A stretch of 64,000 nucleotides of DNA from AV40 sp963817335 (GTDB lineage: Bacteria; Verrucomicrobiota; Verrucomicrobiia; Chthoniobacterales; UBA10450): assembly GCA_963817335.1 (NCBI GenBank), contig CAWFNX010000001.1, forward strand, positions 124,001 to 188,000. Reading direction: 5' to 3'. Position 1 is the first letter of the stretch. Every line of letters begins with the position of its first letter. Both the position numbers and the translations under genes were made by a program. The notes below the pieces were generated by a model, which was given only the letters and a program-made list of their open reading frames with translations, did not search any database and was not told the origin of the DNA. Of this stretch, positions 1-9,281 are shown piece after piece.

Positions 1-1871
1 GCGATATAAAGGTGCCAGATGTTGGAGCAGTTGACCGCACCGCCAATCGGGTCGCAAGTGCCCATGGCTCCCGGCGTTTGAATGGCGTCGCCCGTTCCAA
101 GGAAACCGAAGGCGGCCCGGTTATCGTCGCCGGCAACCACTACTGGAAAAACTGCGTGCTTAACACCAAATGTCACTCCGACGTCGACCGGTGTTGACCA
201 GGTGGCGCCGCGGTCACCAGAATGAGCGATCTTCGGGTGCCCATCGCCATCTGAGTAACCGAGGTAGATAGTATTTGTACCGTTAAGGTTGCCGGCGGGT
301 TTGCCAACACCATTCTGACCGACGCCAACTGAAGGATCTTGCGAGCTGGTACTACCGAACACGTTGCCCTGAGTCCAAGTCAGACCGTTATCTGTCGACA
401 TGGCGACACCTGATGTGCCTCCGTTCTGTCCACAGGAAGAGCTTGGCACATACACCGTTCCATCAGGCGCTACTTTAACGTGCCCATGAATGCTGCCGGT
501 GCAGGTCGTCGGATTGTAGATGATTACACCCGGACCAAAGGTTTGACCGCCATCATCACTGCGTGAGCACTCCGCTTCGGCCGCGATATTTTGCGAACAA
601 TAATAGATGGCATTTGGAGATGCTGCGGATCCGTAAGCAATAACCTGAGGCGGCGGAGGAGGATTCGAATTTGGGTTGTAAGGGCCGCCCCCGAGCGTCT
701 CATGGTCAGGACCCTGGCCAGGTCCGCCGTTGGCGCCGGGCGTATAGGAGTTTCCGTCATTGTCGGAAAACGCCCCTTGGCTGTTACCCTGGCCACCGAT
801 CAGGTCAAGCGTGAACACCCGCCCCGGCGTGTGCGGAGGTGGATAACTTACTCCAAGTTGCGCGGAGCTATAATGATCTACGAAGCCGATGGGATCGGTC
901 AGGACAAATTGCTGATCGAAGGTGGCCGAAACATCTTCCCACACGTTCACGGCTGGTGAGGAGCAGTCGTCAAAGTTAACCCGCCAGTTCCCATCTCCGA
1001 TTGGGGCGGCTCCTGTTCCTCCTTTAAAAAATACAACGCCTCCGGTGTTAAGCCGTTTCGTGCCGGTCGTAAAATCTGACGAAGTTGTATCTTTAAGGCT
1101 TGCTACGTTCGGGTTCCAGTCTACGCCGATCGACGGTTCGCCGGAGGGTTCAGCCTGACCGGGGCCGGCGGGATAGTTTTCATAGCGCGGTGGGGTGCAG
1201 TTTCCGGTGCAAGCTGACTGCACTGGTACTTGCCTTAGATATATCGTTCCCGTGTATGGCTCGGCCTCACCGGTGGTAATGACCAGATTGATGGTATAGG
1301 TGCCCGGCGCGATGTTCGTAGGAAGAATGATCGCCGTAGGGTCAGCGGTCGAATTATTTTGCGCGATGACATTAGCCTGAGCGCAATTTCCACTCCCGGA
1401 GCAGACCCAGGCGTCGTAGTCCTCGGTTGTTTGTGCCCAAGCCACTTCTATAAAAATTTGATATTTAGTCGGGTCGTAGCCTGCCGAAGGCGTTCCGACA
1501 GAAGAATCGATCGTCAGGGTGAACGTGCTGCATGACATCGGCACCGCACAGGTCCCATTGCCAGCAAAGAATGTCAGATTAGGTACGAGGCTTCCGGTGG
1601 CATCCGCATAATTAATTGCGTTATTGGAACCAGTATTGGCCGATGTGAGAGTTCCGCTGGAAGGCGTCGTTGCATCCGGAACTGGCGCGGACCTAGCAGC
1701 GCCGCCTGATATCGAGCTTACATTCGCCTGTCTCTTTGTTGTCGATTTTTTGTTCGACGATTTTGCAGAAAGGCTAACCGTCGCCAGGGAAATGCCGGCG
1801 ACGCATAAAAGAACACCAAATAAGTTGCGCGCGATTACGAAGCCGGATTTCCGATTGAGATTTTTGTTCAT
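1..1871 (-). CDS. Secreted Asp-box (BNR/sialidase-fold) protein, C-terminus beyond window edge
   Basis: I translated this by hand: a single open frame of about 623 codons runs from an ATG at 1871 to the left edge without a stop, so the gene is cut by the window. The N-terminus is a signal peptide (MNKNLNRKSG followed by a hydrophobic stretch with LLC). A beta-sandwich domain resembling pre-peptidase C-terminal domains comes next (about residues 100-210), then a beta-propeller-like region with Asp-box motifs such as SRSDDGGQTFG and STDNGLTWTQG. It is clearly paralogous to the gene at 18141-21401 (shared IYYCSQ, HGHVKVAPDG and Asp-box segments). Such folds occur in sialidases and in non-enzymatic surface proteins; no catalytic Arg triad could be assigned, so enzymatic activity is not claimed. 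Likely exported to the surface or medium. Confidence 0.8.
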   Translation of the reverse strand, partial: MNKNLNRKSGFVIARNLFGVLLCVAGISLATVSLSAKSSNKKSTTKRQANVSSISGGAARSAPVPDATTPSSGTLTSANTGSNNAINYADATGSLVPNLTFFAGNGTCAVPMSCSTFTLTIDSSVGTPSAGYDPTKYQIFIEVAWAQTTEDYDAWVCSGSGNCAQANVIAQNNSTADPTAIILPTNIAPGTYTINLVITTGEAEPYTGTIYLRQVPVQSACTGNCTPPRYENYPAGPGQAEPSGEPSIGVDWNPNVASLKDTTSSDFTTGTKRLNTGGVVFFKGGTGAAPIGDGNWRVNFDDCSSPAVNVWEDVSATFDQQFVLTDPIGFVDHYSSAQLGVSYPPPHTPGRVFTLDLIGGQGNSQGAFSDNDGNSYTPGANGGPGQGPDHETLGGGPYNPNSNPPPPPQVIAYGSAASPNAIYYCSQNIAAEAECSRSDDGGQTFGPGVIIYNPTTCTGSIHGHVKVAPDGTVYVPSSSCGQNGGTSGVAMSTDNGLTWTQGNVFGSTSSQDPSVGVGQNGVGKPAGNLNGTNTIYLGYSDGDGHPKIAHSGDRGATWSTPVDVGVTFGVKHAVFPVVVAGDDNRAAFGFLGTGDAIQTPGAMGTCDPIGGAVNCSNIWHLYI

Positions 1872-2017
1872 GGCCGTAGGAAGATCTAGTAGGCAATCGG
1901 AAATCGTACGACAAGTGGATGCGTTGCCGTTAGTTTTTTCTGATTAAGTTGTGACATGTGCCGGATAGGGCCTAACTATTATGAGTCGACGTTAAACAGA
2001 TATGTCTTTATGCGAGT

Positions 2018-4353
2018 TCAGCTTAGGGCAGGGCGCTTGCCGGACTTGGATTTGATCAGCGACACATCAACCGCGTCGATGAATCCGTCGACGTTCACGT
2101 CTTCACGGAAATTGGAACTGGTGACGGCATTACCGGACTGCGATTTCGTCTGACTCACATCTACCGAGTCGGTAAACCGGTCGGCGTTGGTGTCGCCCAG
2201 GAGAAAGTTCACTGGAAAAGTCGCGTCTCCCGGTGTGGCCGAGCCGTCGGTGACTCCATTTAGAGTGACCGAGCAAACCGATGCGTTCGGGACGCCGGCC
2301 AAGTTAATCGTAACGGCGTTACCTGATGTGCTCGTGCTGGCGACGCTACCGCAGTTAGTTGCCGTACCGCTAAAAGTTACCGGCACTGCAAATGTGACCA
2401 CCAGTTGATGATTACCATTTGCTCCACCGCTGCGGTCTTCGATGCCACCGCCGGTCAGCGGAAGCGGAACGTCGAACGTCCCCGCGAAGCTGTGCGTTTT
2501 GCGTGACACCACGCTCAGCGATCGGCACTGAGTTTGCGGTAACGCATTGAGCAAACCGGAAGGTGCCGATCCGAGTGTGCCAGTTGACATCGATTAAGGA
2601 AGGCGTCGGATTCGTCGGCGCATATTCCTGAGTGTACCAGAAGGTGCAGTCGTCGTTCGGGTCAACCGTTAGATCGCTGTAATCGCCCCAGCGATTGAGC
2701 GGGAAACCTTGAATTCCAAGACCGGTGAACATCACTGCTTCTCCTTGGGTGAGGTCGTTAAGACGGATCAGTGGAAAGGCGGCCGGCGTAATGAATGGAT
2801 GGATAATAGTTAGGCCCACTCGCGCTGTAACCGATTGCAATGTCGCCCATGTGGTCCATGGCGGCGCTGCCCATCCACCGCCAGAGTGGATTTGTCGGAT
2901 CGAGCGGAGCGAATGTACTCTGTTGGTAAATCGTCGGGGTCGTGCTGAGATTGCGCACTTCGTACCAACGTAATCCCGTGCGGGTGGCTCCGTTTGGTGC
3001 GTCCGCTGCAGTCACAACGGTGTGATGAACGACCATCGACTCGTGATCGCCGAAATTGCGATAGGTCACGCGGAACATCGTACGATCTCCGAGGGTATCG
3101 AGCGTTGCGGTGTTGAGACCCGGAACGATTTTCTCCGGAACACAATTCGGTCCCTCGCCGTAAACACATTGCGCCGGAACAAAGTTCGCAATCGGAATCT
3201 GGAAATCGGGGTGACCAGCGGAGGCCGTATACAAACCGCCCCCGGCCGGGGCCGGAGCTCCCGAACCGGTTCCCAACGTGGAATTTGCCGGGTTGTTCCA
3301 ATCGACATGAAACTTCCACATCACGAGAACGGCGGAAGTGTTCGTTGGGTCTGGCGTGCTTGGAAGAGCGTCTACTTCGACAATGTAATTTGGGGCACCA
3401 GCTGGCGGCGGGGTCTTTCCGTCAAGGTTAGTCGGATTTTGGCCGCCTGGAACATAAGCCGCACCGATGGCCAGGTTGGATGAATCGAACCAAATGAACC
3501 GCGCGGGTTGACCCAACAGCATCTTCGGACGTTCAAAGGCGAACTCGCCGGCACCGGAGTTTGTTTCCTGGCTACTCGGAAATTCATTGCTGGTCATGTA
3601 GTAGGCGTCCGGCCAAACACCGATTTTCGGGTAGTCGTGGAAAACGGTCGTGCTTTGATCAAACTCGTATGCGTAATACGTACCGGCTGGATCGGGACTG
3701 GTTGAAATAGCGATGCACTGGGCATAGCTCGGCGCGGCCGAGGCAACGAACTGACTGATTAGCCAGCGATCCGCGAGTTGATCGTAGACTACGATCGGGT
3801 CGCCATCATTGTTGGCGGCGCATTCACCGGAAGACCAGAGTTGGTTGATCAGGGTCGGACCGGAAATCATCGCGCCGGTCGACTTGTTAAAAACTGCGAG
3901 CGCGCTGTTCACCATCTGGACGTAATGATCTGGGCCGACCGCTCCGTCGGTATCCGGCGGCAAACAACCGCCGCAGCCCTGGTCAATGTTCATTCCTTCA
4001 AACGAAACACCCACTGCCGGCATGTTAGCAGCCGCAGCGGCGTTTTTGACTACCGGGTCTTGGATTGACGGATCTTGAACCTGTCTTCCAGTCAAACGTC
4101 GTTCGGTATCACCAATTTCTGTTTGTTTGGTGGTAAGGTGCGTGATCGTTGGAAGATCGCGCAGCGCGGGGGAAAGGATCGGAACGACTGCGCCCGCGTT
4201 CAGTGAGAGATTGCGGGGGTTGGCCTTCGTTTGCTTCGTCGGGCCTGCTCCAACTGCCAGAAAGCCAAGCGACGCTCCTATTGAGCAAAGGATGAAACAG
4301 AGAAAAATACGTGGACGGAAAAGCCCCGACTTGGGTGTGAATTTCTTGTTCAT
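2018..4353 (-). pseudogene. Secreted protein with dockerin-like tail, two +1 frameshifts
   Basis: Three minus-strand frames join into one protein of about 777 residues if two single-base shifts are removed. The first frame (4353 to 2758) gives a signal peptide (MNKKFTPKSGLFRPRIFLCF) and a domain with PPDTDGAVGPDHYVQM and NNDGDPIVVYDQ. It stops just after AGRLSTDP near 2765; the next frame continues with GEAVMF and NRWGDYSDLTVDPNDDCTF. A second shift near 2500-2540 leads to VSRKTHSFAGTFDVP and the dockerin-like tail with DTNADRFTDSVD and DVNVDGFIDAVD. The intact paralogue at 4500-7922 has the same order of blocks, which shows where the frames should join. Removing one T in the CCGTCTTAAC run at the first junction restores the frame. 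Either a decaying gene or consensus errors. Confidence 0.8.
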
Positions 4354-4438
4354 GGTAATCAGTTGAATTACGAATCGGAACTCGCTTCGAAGCTGGCCGC
4401 CTGTTCCAAACTGTTTGTTTCTTGGCTAAGCACAGGCG

Positions 4439-4464
4439 GCATCGCGCGCAGTCGCGCGCGATGC
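4439..4464 (-). terminator. Perfect 11-bp hairpin downstream of the 4500-7922 gene
   Basis: GCATCGCGCGC pairs exactly with GCGCGCGATGC across a 4-base AGTC loop, 36 bases past the stop codon of the minus-strand gene and before the next minus-strand start. There is no T-tract after it on the minus strand, so it would be an atypical terminator or an mRNA-stabilising stem. Confidence 0.45.
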
Positions 4465-4499
4465 CGACCGGAAACAATCACTTCGCTTCTGGTGGCGAT

Positions 4500-7400
4500 T
4501 TAGGGCAGCGCCGTTCCTGACTTGGATTTCACCAATGATGTGTCAACCGCATCGATGAATCCGTCCACATTCACGTCTTCGCGGAAGTTGCTCTCGGTTA
4601 CGGCGTTGCCGGATTGCGATTTCGTCTGAGCGGTGTCTACCGAGTCGGTGAATTTGTCGGCGTTGGTGTCACCGATGAGGAATCCGACGTTGAGGATTGC
4701 TGAGTTCAGCACTCCGCCACCGACTGCAGTCACATTGGTTGCAGTGAGGGTGAGTCTCTGGGCGTTCCCTACGCCACTCAGGTTCACAATCATATCGTTG
4801 CCGTCAAAGCTAACGGTGCCTGCACTCCCTGTGCCGGCTGTGACTGCCGCAGTTCCGCTCTGTATCGGCTGATCGAAATGCAGCACGATGGTGTAGTTGC
4901 CATTATGGCTCCGCGGCTCTATCCCAGACCCGTCCAAGGGCATCGGCGCATCGAACGGCCCGACGCTACCGTGAGTCAATCGCGATGCGGCTCCGGTGAG
5001 TTCCGGCCCTGCTGGTATTGTCGCGCAGTCACCCGGGCCGGCGTTGTTGTTGACGAAGCCCGAGACCGTGCCGCTGAAGATAGAGGACACGGTTCCGGAG
5101 GTCGGCTCTCCGCCGGTGGTATTCACTACCACCACGAAGTCATGCCCGGCGGGAACTGTGAACGAGTAGGTTGCGGTGTCGACAGTGGTGCCAAGTCCGC
5201 TGATGCCACTATCCCCAAGATAGTTCGTGCTGAGCATCGTCGGGTCGTAGGTTTGGTCGTAAGCAACACTTTCAATGTCGCCGGGTCCGCCCAGGCCCGC
5301 GTTGATCGTCACGGTATAGCAACGTGCTGCGCCGCTCGTGTTCGTAAACGTGAACGTCTTGTAGTAATGCGTTCCGGCGAAACCGCCTCCTGGACTCGCT
5401 TTGCCGGAGCACTTGCTCGGGACGGCATTGCGCCCGATTCGATCCGCCTGGGTCGAATCACTCGTCGTCAGCTGGCTGCTCGGGATGGTTTGATCCGGAC
5501 CGCCTGCACATGTCGGGACTGTGTATTGGAGGGTTTTCGTTCCACTCGCGTAAGTGAGCTGGAGCGAAAGTGCGATCTCCGTGCCACAGACGAACGAGTT
5601 CGAGACAGAAATCTTGTACGGCGTCAGGTTCGTTCCGCTCTGGTCGATCGCCTGATCAGCATACGCGGCGTCCGCGTTGTCGATCGTAACGCCTGGAGTC
5701 ATGGTTGTGAGGTGGCCAGAGATCGCGCTCTCGGTCGCGCAGCCGTTGTTCTTGATACCGAGGTTCACTTTCACGCATTCGGCCCGGTTAACGACGCCGT
5801 TATTGTTGCCTAACGAATCGTCGGTCGTGACGCCGTTGGCTTCGAGCTTCGATGCGCCGGTCATGGTGAAGTTCTGGTTAACGGTTCCGCCACCCGTCGG
5901 TGCGACCGGCGCCGATGCGGGCGAAGCCGCCGAGCAGTTGCGAGCCGCGTCCGCGGCAGTGGCAGTGTAGCTGCCCGCCGGGACGAGAATGGTATAGACG
6001 CCGTTTTCGTCACTGGCGCCCGCGAAATCGTTGCTCAATGCCACCCTCACTCCCGAAATCGGAGCACCCGTCTCAGCTGAAGTAATCGTGCCGGTAACTG
6101 TGCCGTACAAATTGGCGGCCGAGGCGCAGGTTGGAAACTTGAAGCTGGCAATACGGGTGTGCCAATTGAAAGCCCCGTTCGTCGTTAAGTACTCGTTTGT
6201 ATAATAGAAGGTGCACTGATCGATCGGGTCGATGGTCATGGAGGTGTAGTCGCCCCAGCGATTTCCTCCAGCCAATTGAACCCCAATGCCCGCCTGCATT
6301 TCCGTCTCGGAGCCCATCGTGCCGGCAGGATCAGTAGCCAGGCGGCCGGTGAGGTAGATGCCGGGCTTGATCGTCGTGCTCGATTTGCTGTAGCCGAGCG
6401 CGATGTTGCGGTTTTTATCCATCGCGATCGATGACATGAAACGGTAACTGGTGTCTGGATCATAGGTACCGTTTTGGAAAACCGTCGGCTGTGTGGTCGA
6501 GCTTCCGGCGTTGCGGAACTCCCACCACCTGATCGCCCCGTGCGAGGGCGAGCCGCCGCCGTTCGTTAGGGCACTGAGCACGAGCGATTCGTCGGCCAGG
6601 GCTTGCGTGCCCTGATTTCGATAAGCCAGTCGATGCATGTAGTGCCCTGAGAGATTATCGAGATAGTCCGGCCCAGTCGCTGGTGCCGGTTGCGGGACAC
6701 AGTCGCGCGCCGGAGAGTTAACACCGCTGACGCACGGTGCATTGCCGATGCCGGTTTGGAGTTCACCTGGTACGATCGCGATCACTGGCGCCGGGTCCCA
6801 CGTCACCGCCACTCGAAACGAATCAGTGAGGTTGGTAAGTACGCGATTAGGAGCGAGAACAAACTCCGCCTCGCCCGCTGGCGGAGGAGTTAGACTGTCG
6901 AGATCGGCCGGGATCAAACCATAGTCCTGGCCCAGATCCACGCTTTGCATGCGAGCGGGAAGGCCATCGATCATTTTGTCCCGCTCGAAGACATAAACGC
7001 GCGCCGCGAGGAATTCGCTGGGCGCCGCGACCGGTAGTCCGGATGGTCCAACCACGAACACGTGCGTCGTCACGTAATAGCCATCAGGCCATACGCCCAT
7101 GTGCGGATAATCGACGAAGTTGTTCTGATCCGTCACGAAGTCGTAGACATAGTACTCTCCAGTCGCGTCCGATGTCGTGGAAACCGCGACGCACTGGTGT
7201 GAGTAGCCGGATGTCGCAGCGACTGCGAACTGCGAGATCACCCAACGACCCGCAAGGATGTCATAGGAGACGACGGGGTCGCCATCGTTGTGCGACGCGC
7301 AATCGCCGCCGAGCGATTGAAAGAGCGTGTTACCGGCCGCGGGACCGTACTCGAGCGCGCCGGTGAGTTTGTTGAAGACGGCGAAGCTGGTGTTATTCCA

Positions 7401-7922
7401 CTGTACGAATTGCGTTGCGCCGACGCGGCCGTTCACGTCGGGAGGATTACCGCCAACCAGAAATCCGGCCAAACCCTCACCGATGCCTTCGAAGTTTAAG
7501 CCGGTGGAAGTTGGTGCCGAGCTGGTCGGTCCGGCAATAGCTTGGCGCGGCCCGTCAGGACCGCCGCTTTTCTTGGCAATCTGGGGAAAATACGGCTCGG
7601 GATGATAAGTTTTCACGACCTTCTCCGGATCGATCGGCGTCATGTCCCGCAACTTTCCGGTGCGAACTGCAGTGACCGGACCGAGATCGATTGGTGGACC
7701 GCTATACGGAAGAGCTTTCGCCCTTTTCGATTTCAGTCGCGGCGGGGCCTCTGCCGGATATTTGTCCAGCTTGACCGCGCCAGCGCCGACGGAGCGCTCT
7801 CCCAAGTGTGGTAGTGCTACAAAGGCGAACAGCGCGAGCGTCACGGCGGTGAGGCATAGAAGAGATGCAATAAGCGCGCGCAAAATCACGAAAGCTGAGC
7901 GTCCGACATTTTTTGTTTTCAT
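4500..7922 (-). CDS. Large secreted multidomain protein with CarboxypepD_reg and dockerin-like modules
   Basis: The start is placed at the ATG at 7922 (1140 aa), where a signal peptide begins (MKTKNVGRSAFVILRALIAS) and GGAG sits 8-9 bases upstream; the frame stays open further upstream without signal character. In order: an N-terminal domain with NPPDVNGRVGATQFVQW and HNDGDPVVSYDILAGRW (about residues 150-600); a carboxypeptidase-regulatory-like beta domain (TGAPISGVRVALSNDF, SDENGVYTILVPAGSYT); further beta-sandwich regions (CARDB-like and pre-peptidase-like); an Ig-like block (ASRLTHGSVGPFDAPMP); and a C-terminal duplicated dockerin-like cassette (DTNADKFTDSVD, DVNVDGFIDAVD). Probably an exported surface or extracellular protein. 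It is the intact paralogue of the broken neighbour at 2018-4353. No enzymatic function can be assigned. Confidence 0.88.
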   Translation of the reverse strand: MKTKNVGRSAFVILRALIASLLCLTAVTLALFAFVALPHLGERSVGAGAVKLDKYPAEAPPRLKSKRAKALPYSGPPIDLGPVTAVRTGKLRDMTPIDPEKVVKTYHPEPYFPQIAKKSGGPDGPRQAIAGPTSSAPTSTGLNFEGIGEGLAGFLVGGNPPDVNGRVGATQFVQWNNTSFAVFNKLTGALEYGPAAGNTLFQSLGGDCASHNDGDPVVSYDILAGRWVISQFAVAATSGYSHQCVAVSTTSDATGEYYVYDFVTDQNNFVDYPHMGVWPDGYYVTTHVFVVGPSGLPVAAPSEFLAARVYVFERDKMIDGLPARMQSVDLGQDYGLIPADLDSLTPPPAGEAEFVLAPNRVLTNLTDSFRVAVTWDPAPVIAIVPGELQTGIGNAPCVSGVNSPARDCVPQPAPATGPDYLDNLSGHYMHRLAYRNQGTQALADESLVLSALTNGGGSPSHGAIRWWEFRNAGSSTTQPTVFQNGTYDPDTSYRFMSSIAMDKNRNIALGYSKSSTTIKPGIYLTGRLATDPAGTMGSETEMQAGIGVQLAGGNRWGDYTSMTIDPIDQCTFYYTNEYLTTNGAFNWHTRIASFKFPTCASAANLYGTVTGTITSAETGAPISGVRVALSNDFAGASDENGVYTILVPAGSYTATAADAARNCSAASPASAPVAPTGGGTVNQNFTMTGASKLEANGVTTDDSLGNNNGVVNRAECVKVNLGIKNNGCATESAISGHLTTMTPGVTIDNADAAYADQAIDQSGTNLTPYKISVSNSFVCGTEIALSLQLTYASGTKTLQYTVPTCAGGPDQTIPSSQLTTSDSTQADRIGRNAVPSKCSGKASPGGGFAGTHYYKTFTFTNTSGAARCYTVTINAGLGGPGDIESVAYDQTYDPTMLSTNYLGDSGISGLGTTVDTATYSFTVPAGHDFVVVVNTTGGEPTSGTVSSIFSGTVSGFVNNNAGPGDCATIPAGPELTGAASRLTHGSVGPFDAPMPLDGSGIEPRSHNGNYTIVLHFDQPIQSGTAAVTAGTGSAGTVSFDGNDMIVNLSGVGNAQRLTLTATNVTAVGGGVLNSAILNVGFLIGDTNADKFTDSVDTAQTKSQSGNAVTESNFREDVNVDGFIDAVDTSLVKSKSGTALP

Positions 7923-8099
7923 AGTTAGGATCTCCGGGCGAGTCACAAACCGGAACCCGCTGATCACCTGCCGGCCATGTGGCACACCAAACTTCTCCTC
8001 TTCGTTTTTGGACAACCGCCCGGCTGTATCGCGCCCTCGAATAAGCCTAAGCGGAACCTTAGGCACGCCGAGCTCAAGAAAATGCCGATCCGTTACGGT

Positions 8100-8483
8100 T
8101 CAGCGCATGCCACTGTCGGCCGTCCAGTTTACCTTAGTCACCTGGCCAGCCACGACGTCCGCCTCGAAACGCCAGTGACCCACCCTGGGTGCTACCCCTT
8201 CTCTCAAGATCACGTAATGACCAGCTGGTAACGCGACCTGGAAGTGACCCTCGCCATCTGTCACGAATGTCCTGATGATCGCATCGCCAGCTTTGACCAC
8301 GAACTGCGAATTACCCACCGGCGCAACACTTGGCCCCTCGTCTTTCCTGATCGGTCCGGGGCGGCTGGGCGAGACAACAATAGTGCCTTCTATCCCGCTC
8401 GTGTTGGGAGACGGCATTTCTGCCCGGATTGTCATGCAGACGATTAGCGTCGATGCGATACCGACAAACGAAGCGTGACCCAT
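8100..8483 (-). CDS. Small secreted carboxypeptidase-regulatory-like (Ig-fold) protein
   Basis: A 127-residue protein starting at ATG 8483 with a short hydrophobic N-terminus (MGHASFVGIASTLIVCMTIR) consistent with a signal peptide. The rest is a single beta-sandwich unit with GIEGTIVVSPSRPGP, IIRTFVTDGEGHFQVALP and AGHYVILREG, the pattern of CarboxypepD_reg/transthyretin-like domains seen in exported proteins. No catalytic motif is visible. It lies between two other exported proteins on the same strand; a TATAAT box is 7 bases before the start codon. Function unknown; probably a periplasmic or surface accessory protein. Confidence 0.7.
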   Translation of the reverse strand: MGHASFVGIASTLIVCMTIRAEMPSPNTSGIEGTIVVSPSRPGPIRKDEGPSVAPVGNSQFVVKAGDAIIRTFVTDGEGHFQVALPAGHYVILREGVAPRVGHWRFEADVVAGQVTKVNWTADSGMR

Positions 8484-8490
8484 CTCTTAT

Positions 8491-8496
8491 ATTATA
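8491..8496 (-). promoter_or_regulatory. Candidate -10 box, possibly leaderless transcript
   Basis: On the minus strand TATAAT is followed by seven bases and then the ATG at 8483. A typical start site would fall at or next to the start codon. No good -35 (GTGTTT at 17-bp spacing). Confidence 0.3.
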
Positions 8497-8578
8497 TCGC
8501 GTGCTGGCTGATAAACACGAGGACATCATCCGCAGGTCCGGTCTGCCGACTTCCGCACTCGCTGTGGTGAACTCGGAC

Positions 8579-9160
8579 TCATTTGACGGGCGCTTGATCG
8601 AATTCGACTGCCCGCCATGCCCCGCCGCGATGCTTGTAGGTTATCTTAACGCGATAGGCCTGTTCGCCCGAGGGCGTGTGCCCGCTCAGATATGCGCTAC
8701 GCTGTTCCGGAGGAATCCAGGCAGTTAGCCCTCCAGCGAATCTTTCACCCGAACCGGGATTGTACACCGCACGAATCGTCACCACCACGCTGCACGTGTC
8801 GCCGGAGCAGGAGACCGCATCCGTTTTCGTGCCGCGAAAGGCCAGGACCGCCGTCCCTCCGGCAGGACATCCCGGGCAATCGGTAGCCGCTGCACGGGCA
8901 GGGACAACCTTGGTGGAGCGGACGAACGCGGCGCAATCCTCCTCGATGTCATCTTTGCTGGGTTCCGGCTCGACTCCGTCTTCAGTCCTCTCCATTTCGG
9001 ACTCGCGCACCATATCGCGTCGCGCTTTGGACGCGTTCCCATCCTTGTCCCGATCCGGCGCCGACTTCTCAGAACACGATGCGGTAATGATACCCGCGAC
9101 AAATATGAGGGCGGCGCGACGAACGTTGACCCACGGCTGATCTATTCTCATAGGAGGCAT
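8579..9160 (-). CDS. Putative lipoprotein of unknown function
   Basis: A 193-residue frame (the second Met at residue 4 is an equally possible start). A hydrophobic segment ALIFVAGIITASC precedes a cysteine followed by SEKSAPDRDKDG, resembling a lipoprotein signal, although the lipobox is not ideal. A charged, acidic linker (residues 35-75) leads to a globular part with several cysteines (DCPGCPAG, SCSGDTCSVVV) and a C-terminal region rich in beta-strand-like sequence (YRVKITYKHRGGAWRAVEF). No family recognised. Located among exported proteins on the same strand, which agrees with an envelope location. Confidence 0.6.
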   Translation of the reverse strand: MPPMRIDQPWVNVRRAALIFVAGIITASCSEKSAPDRDKDGNASKARRDMVRESEMERTEDGVEPEPSKDDIEEDCAAFVRSTKVVPARAAATDCPGCPAGGTAVLAFRGTKTDAVSCSGDTCSVVVTIRAVYNPGSGERFAGGLTAWIPPEQRSAYLSGHTPSGEQAYRVKITYKHRGGAWRAVEFDQAPVK

Positions 9161-9281
9161 TTGGAAGCACTGAAGTGGATACAGAAGCGGTCAGTCTCAA
9201 GTATTAAGAAGAGCTGCTGCCGGCGTTCGTGTTCGTTTCGTTCCTATCGCCGACGTTCGCGTATCGTCGATCTCACAACTA

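Noticed and set aside
4878..5813. 311-codon frame opposite the 4500-7922 gene
   Set aside because: Fully antisense to a well-supported gene, with no recognisable domain.
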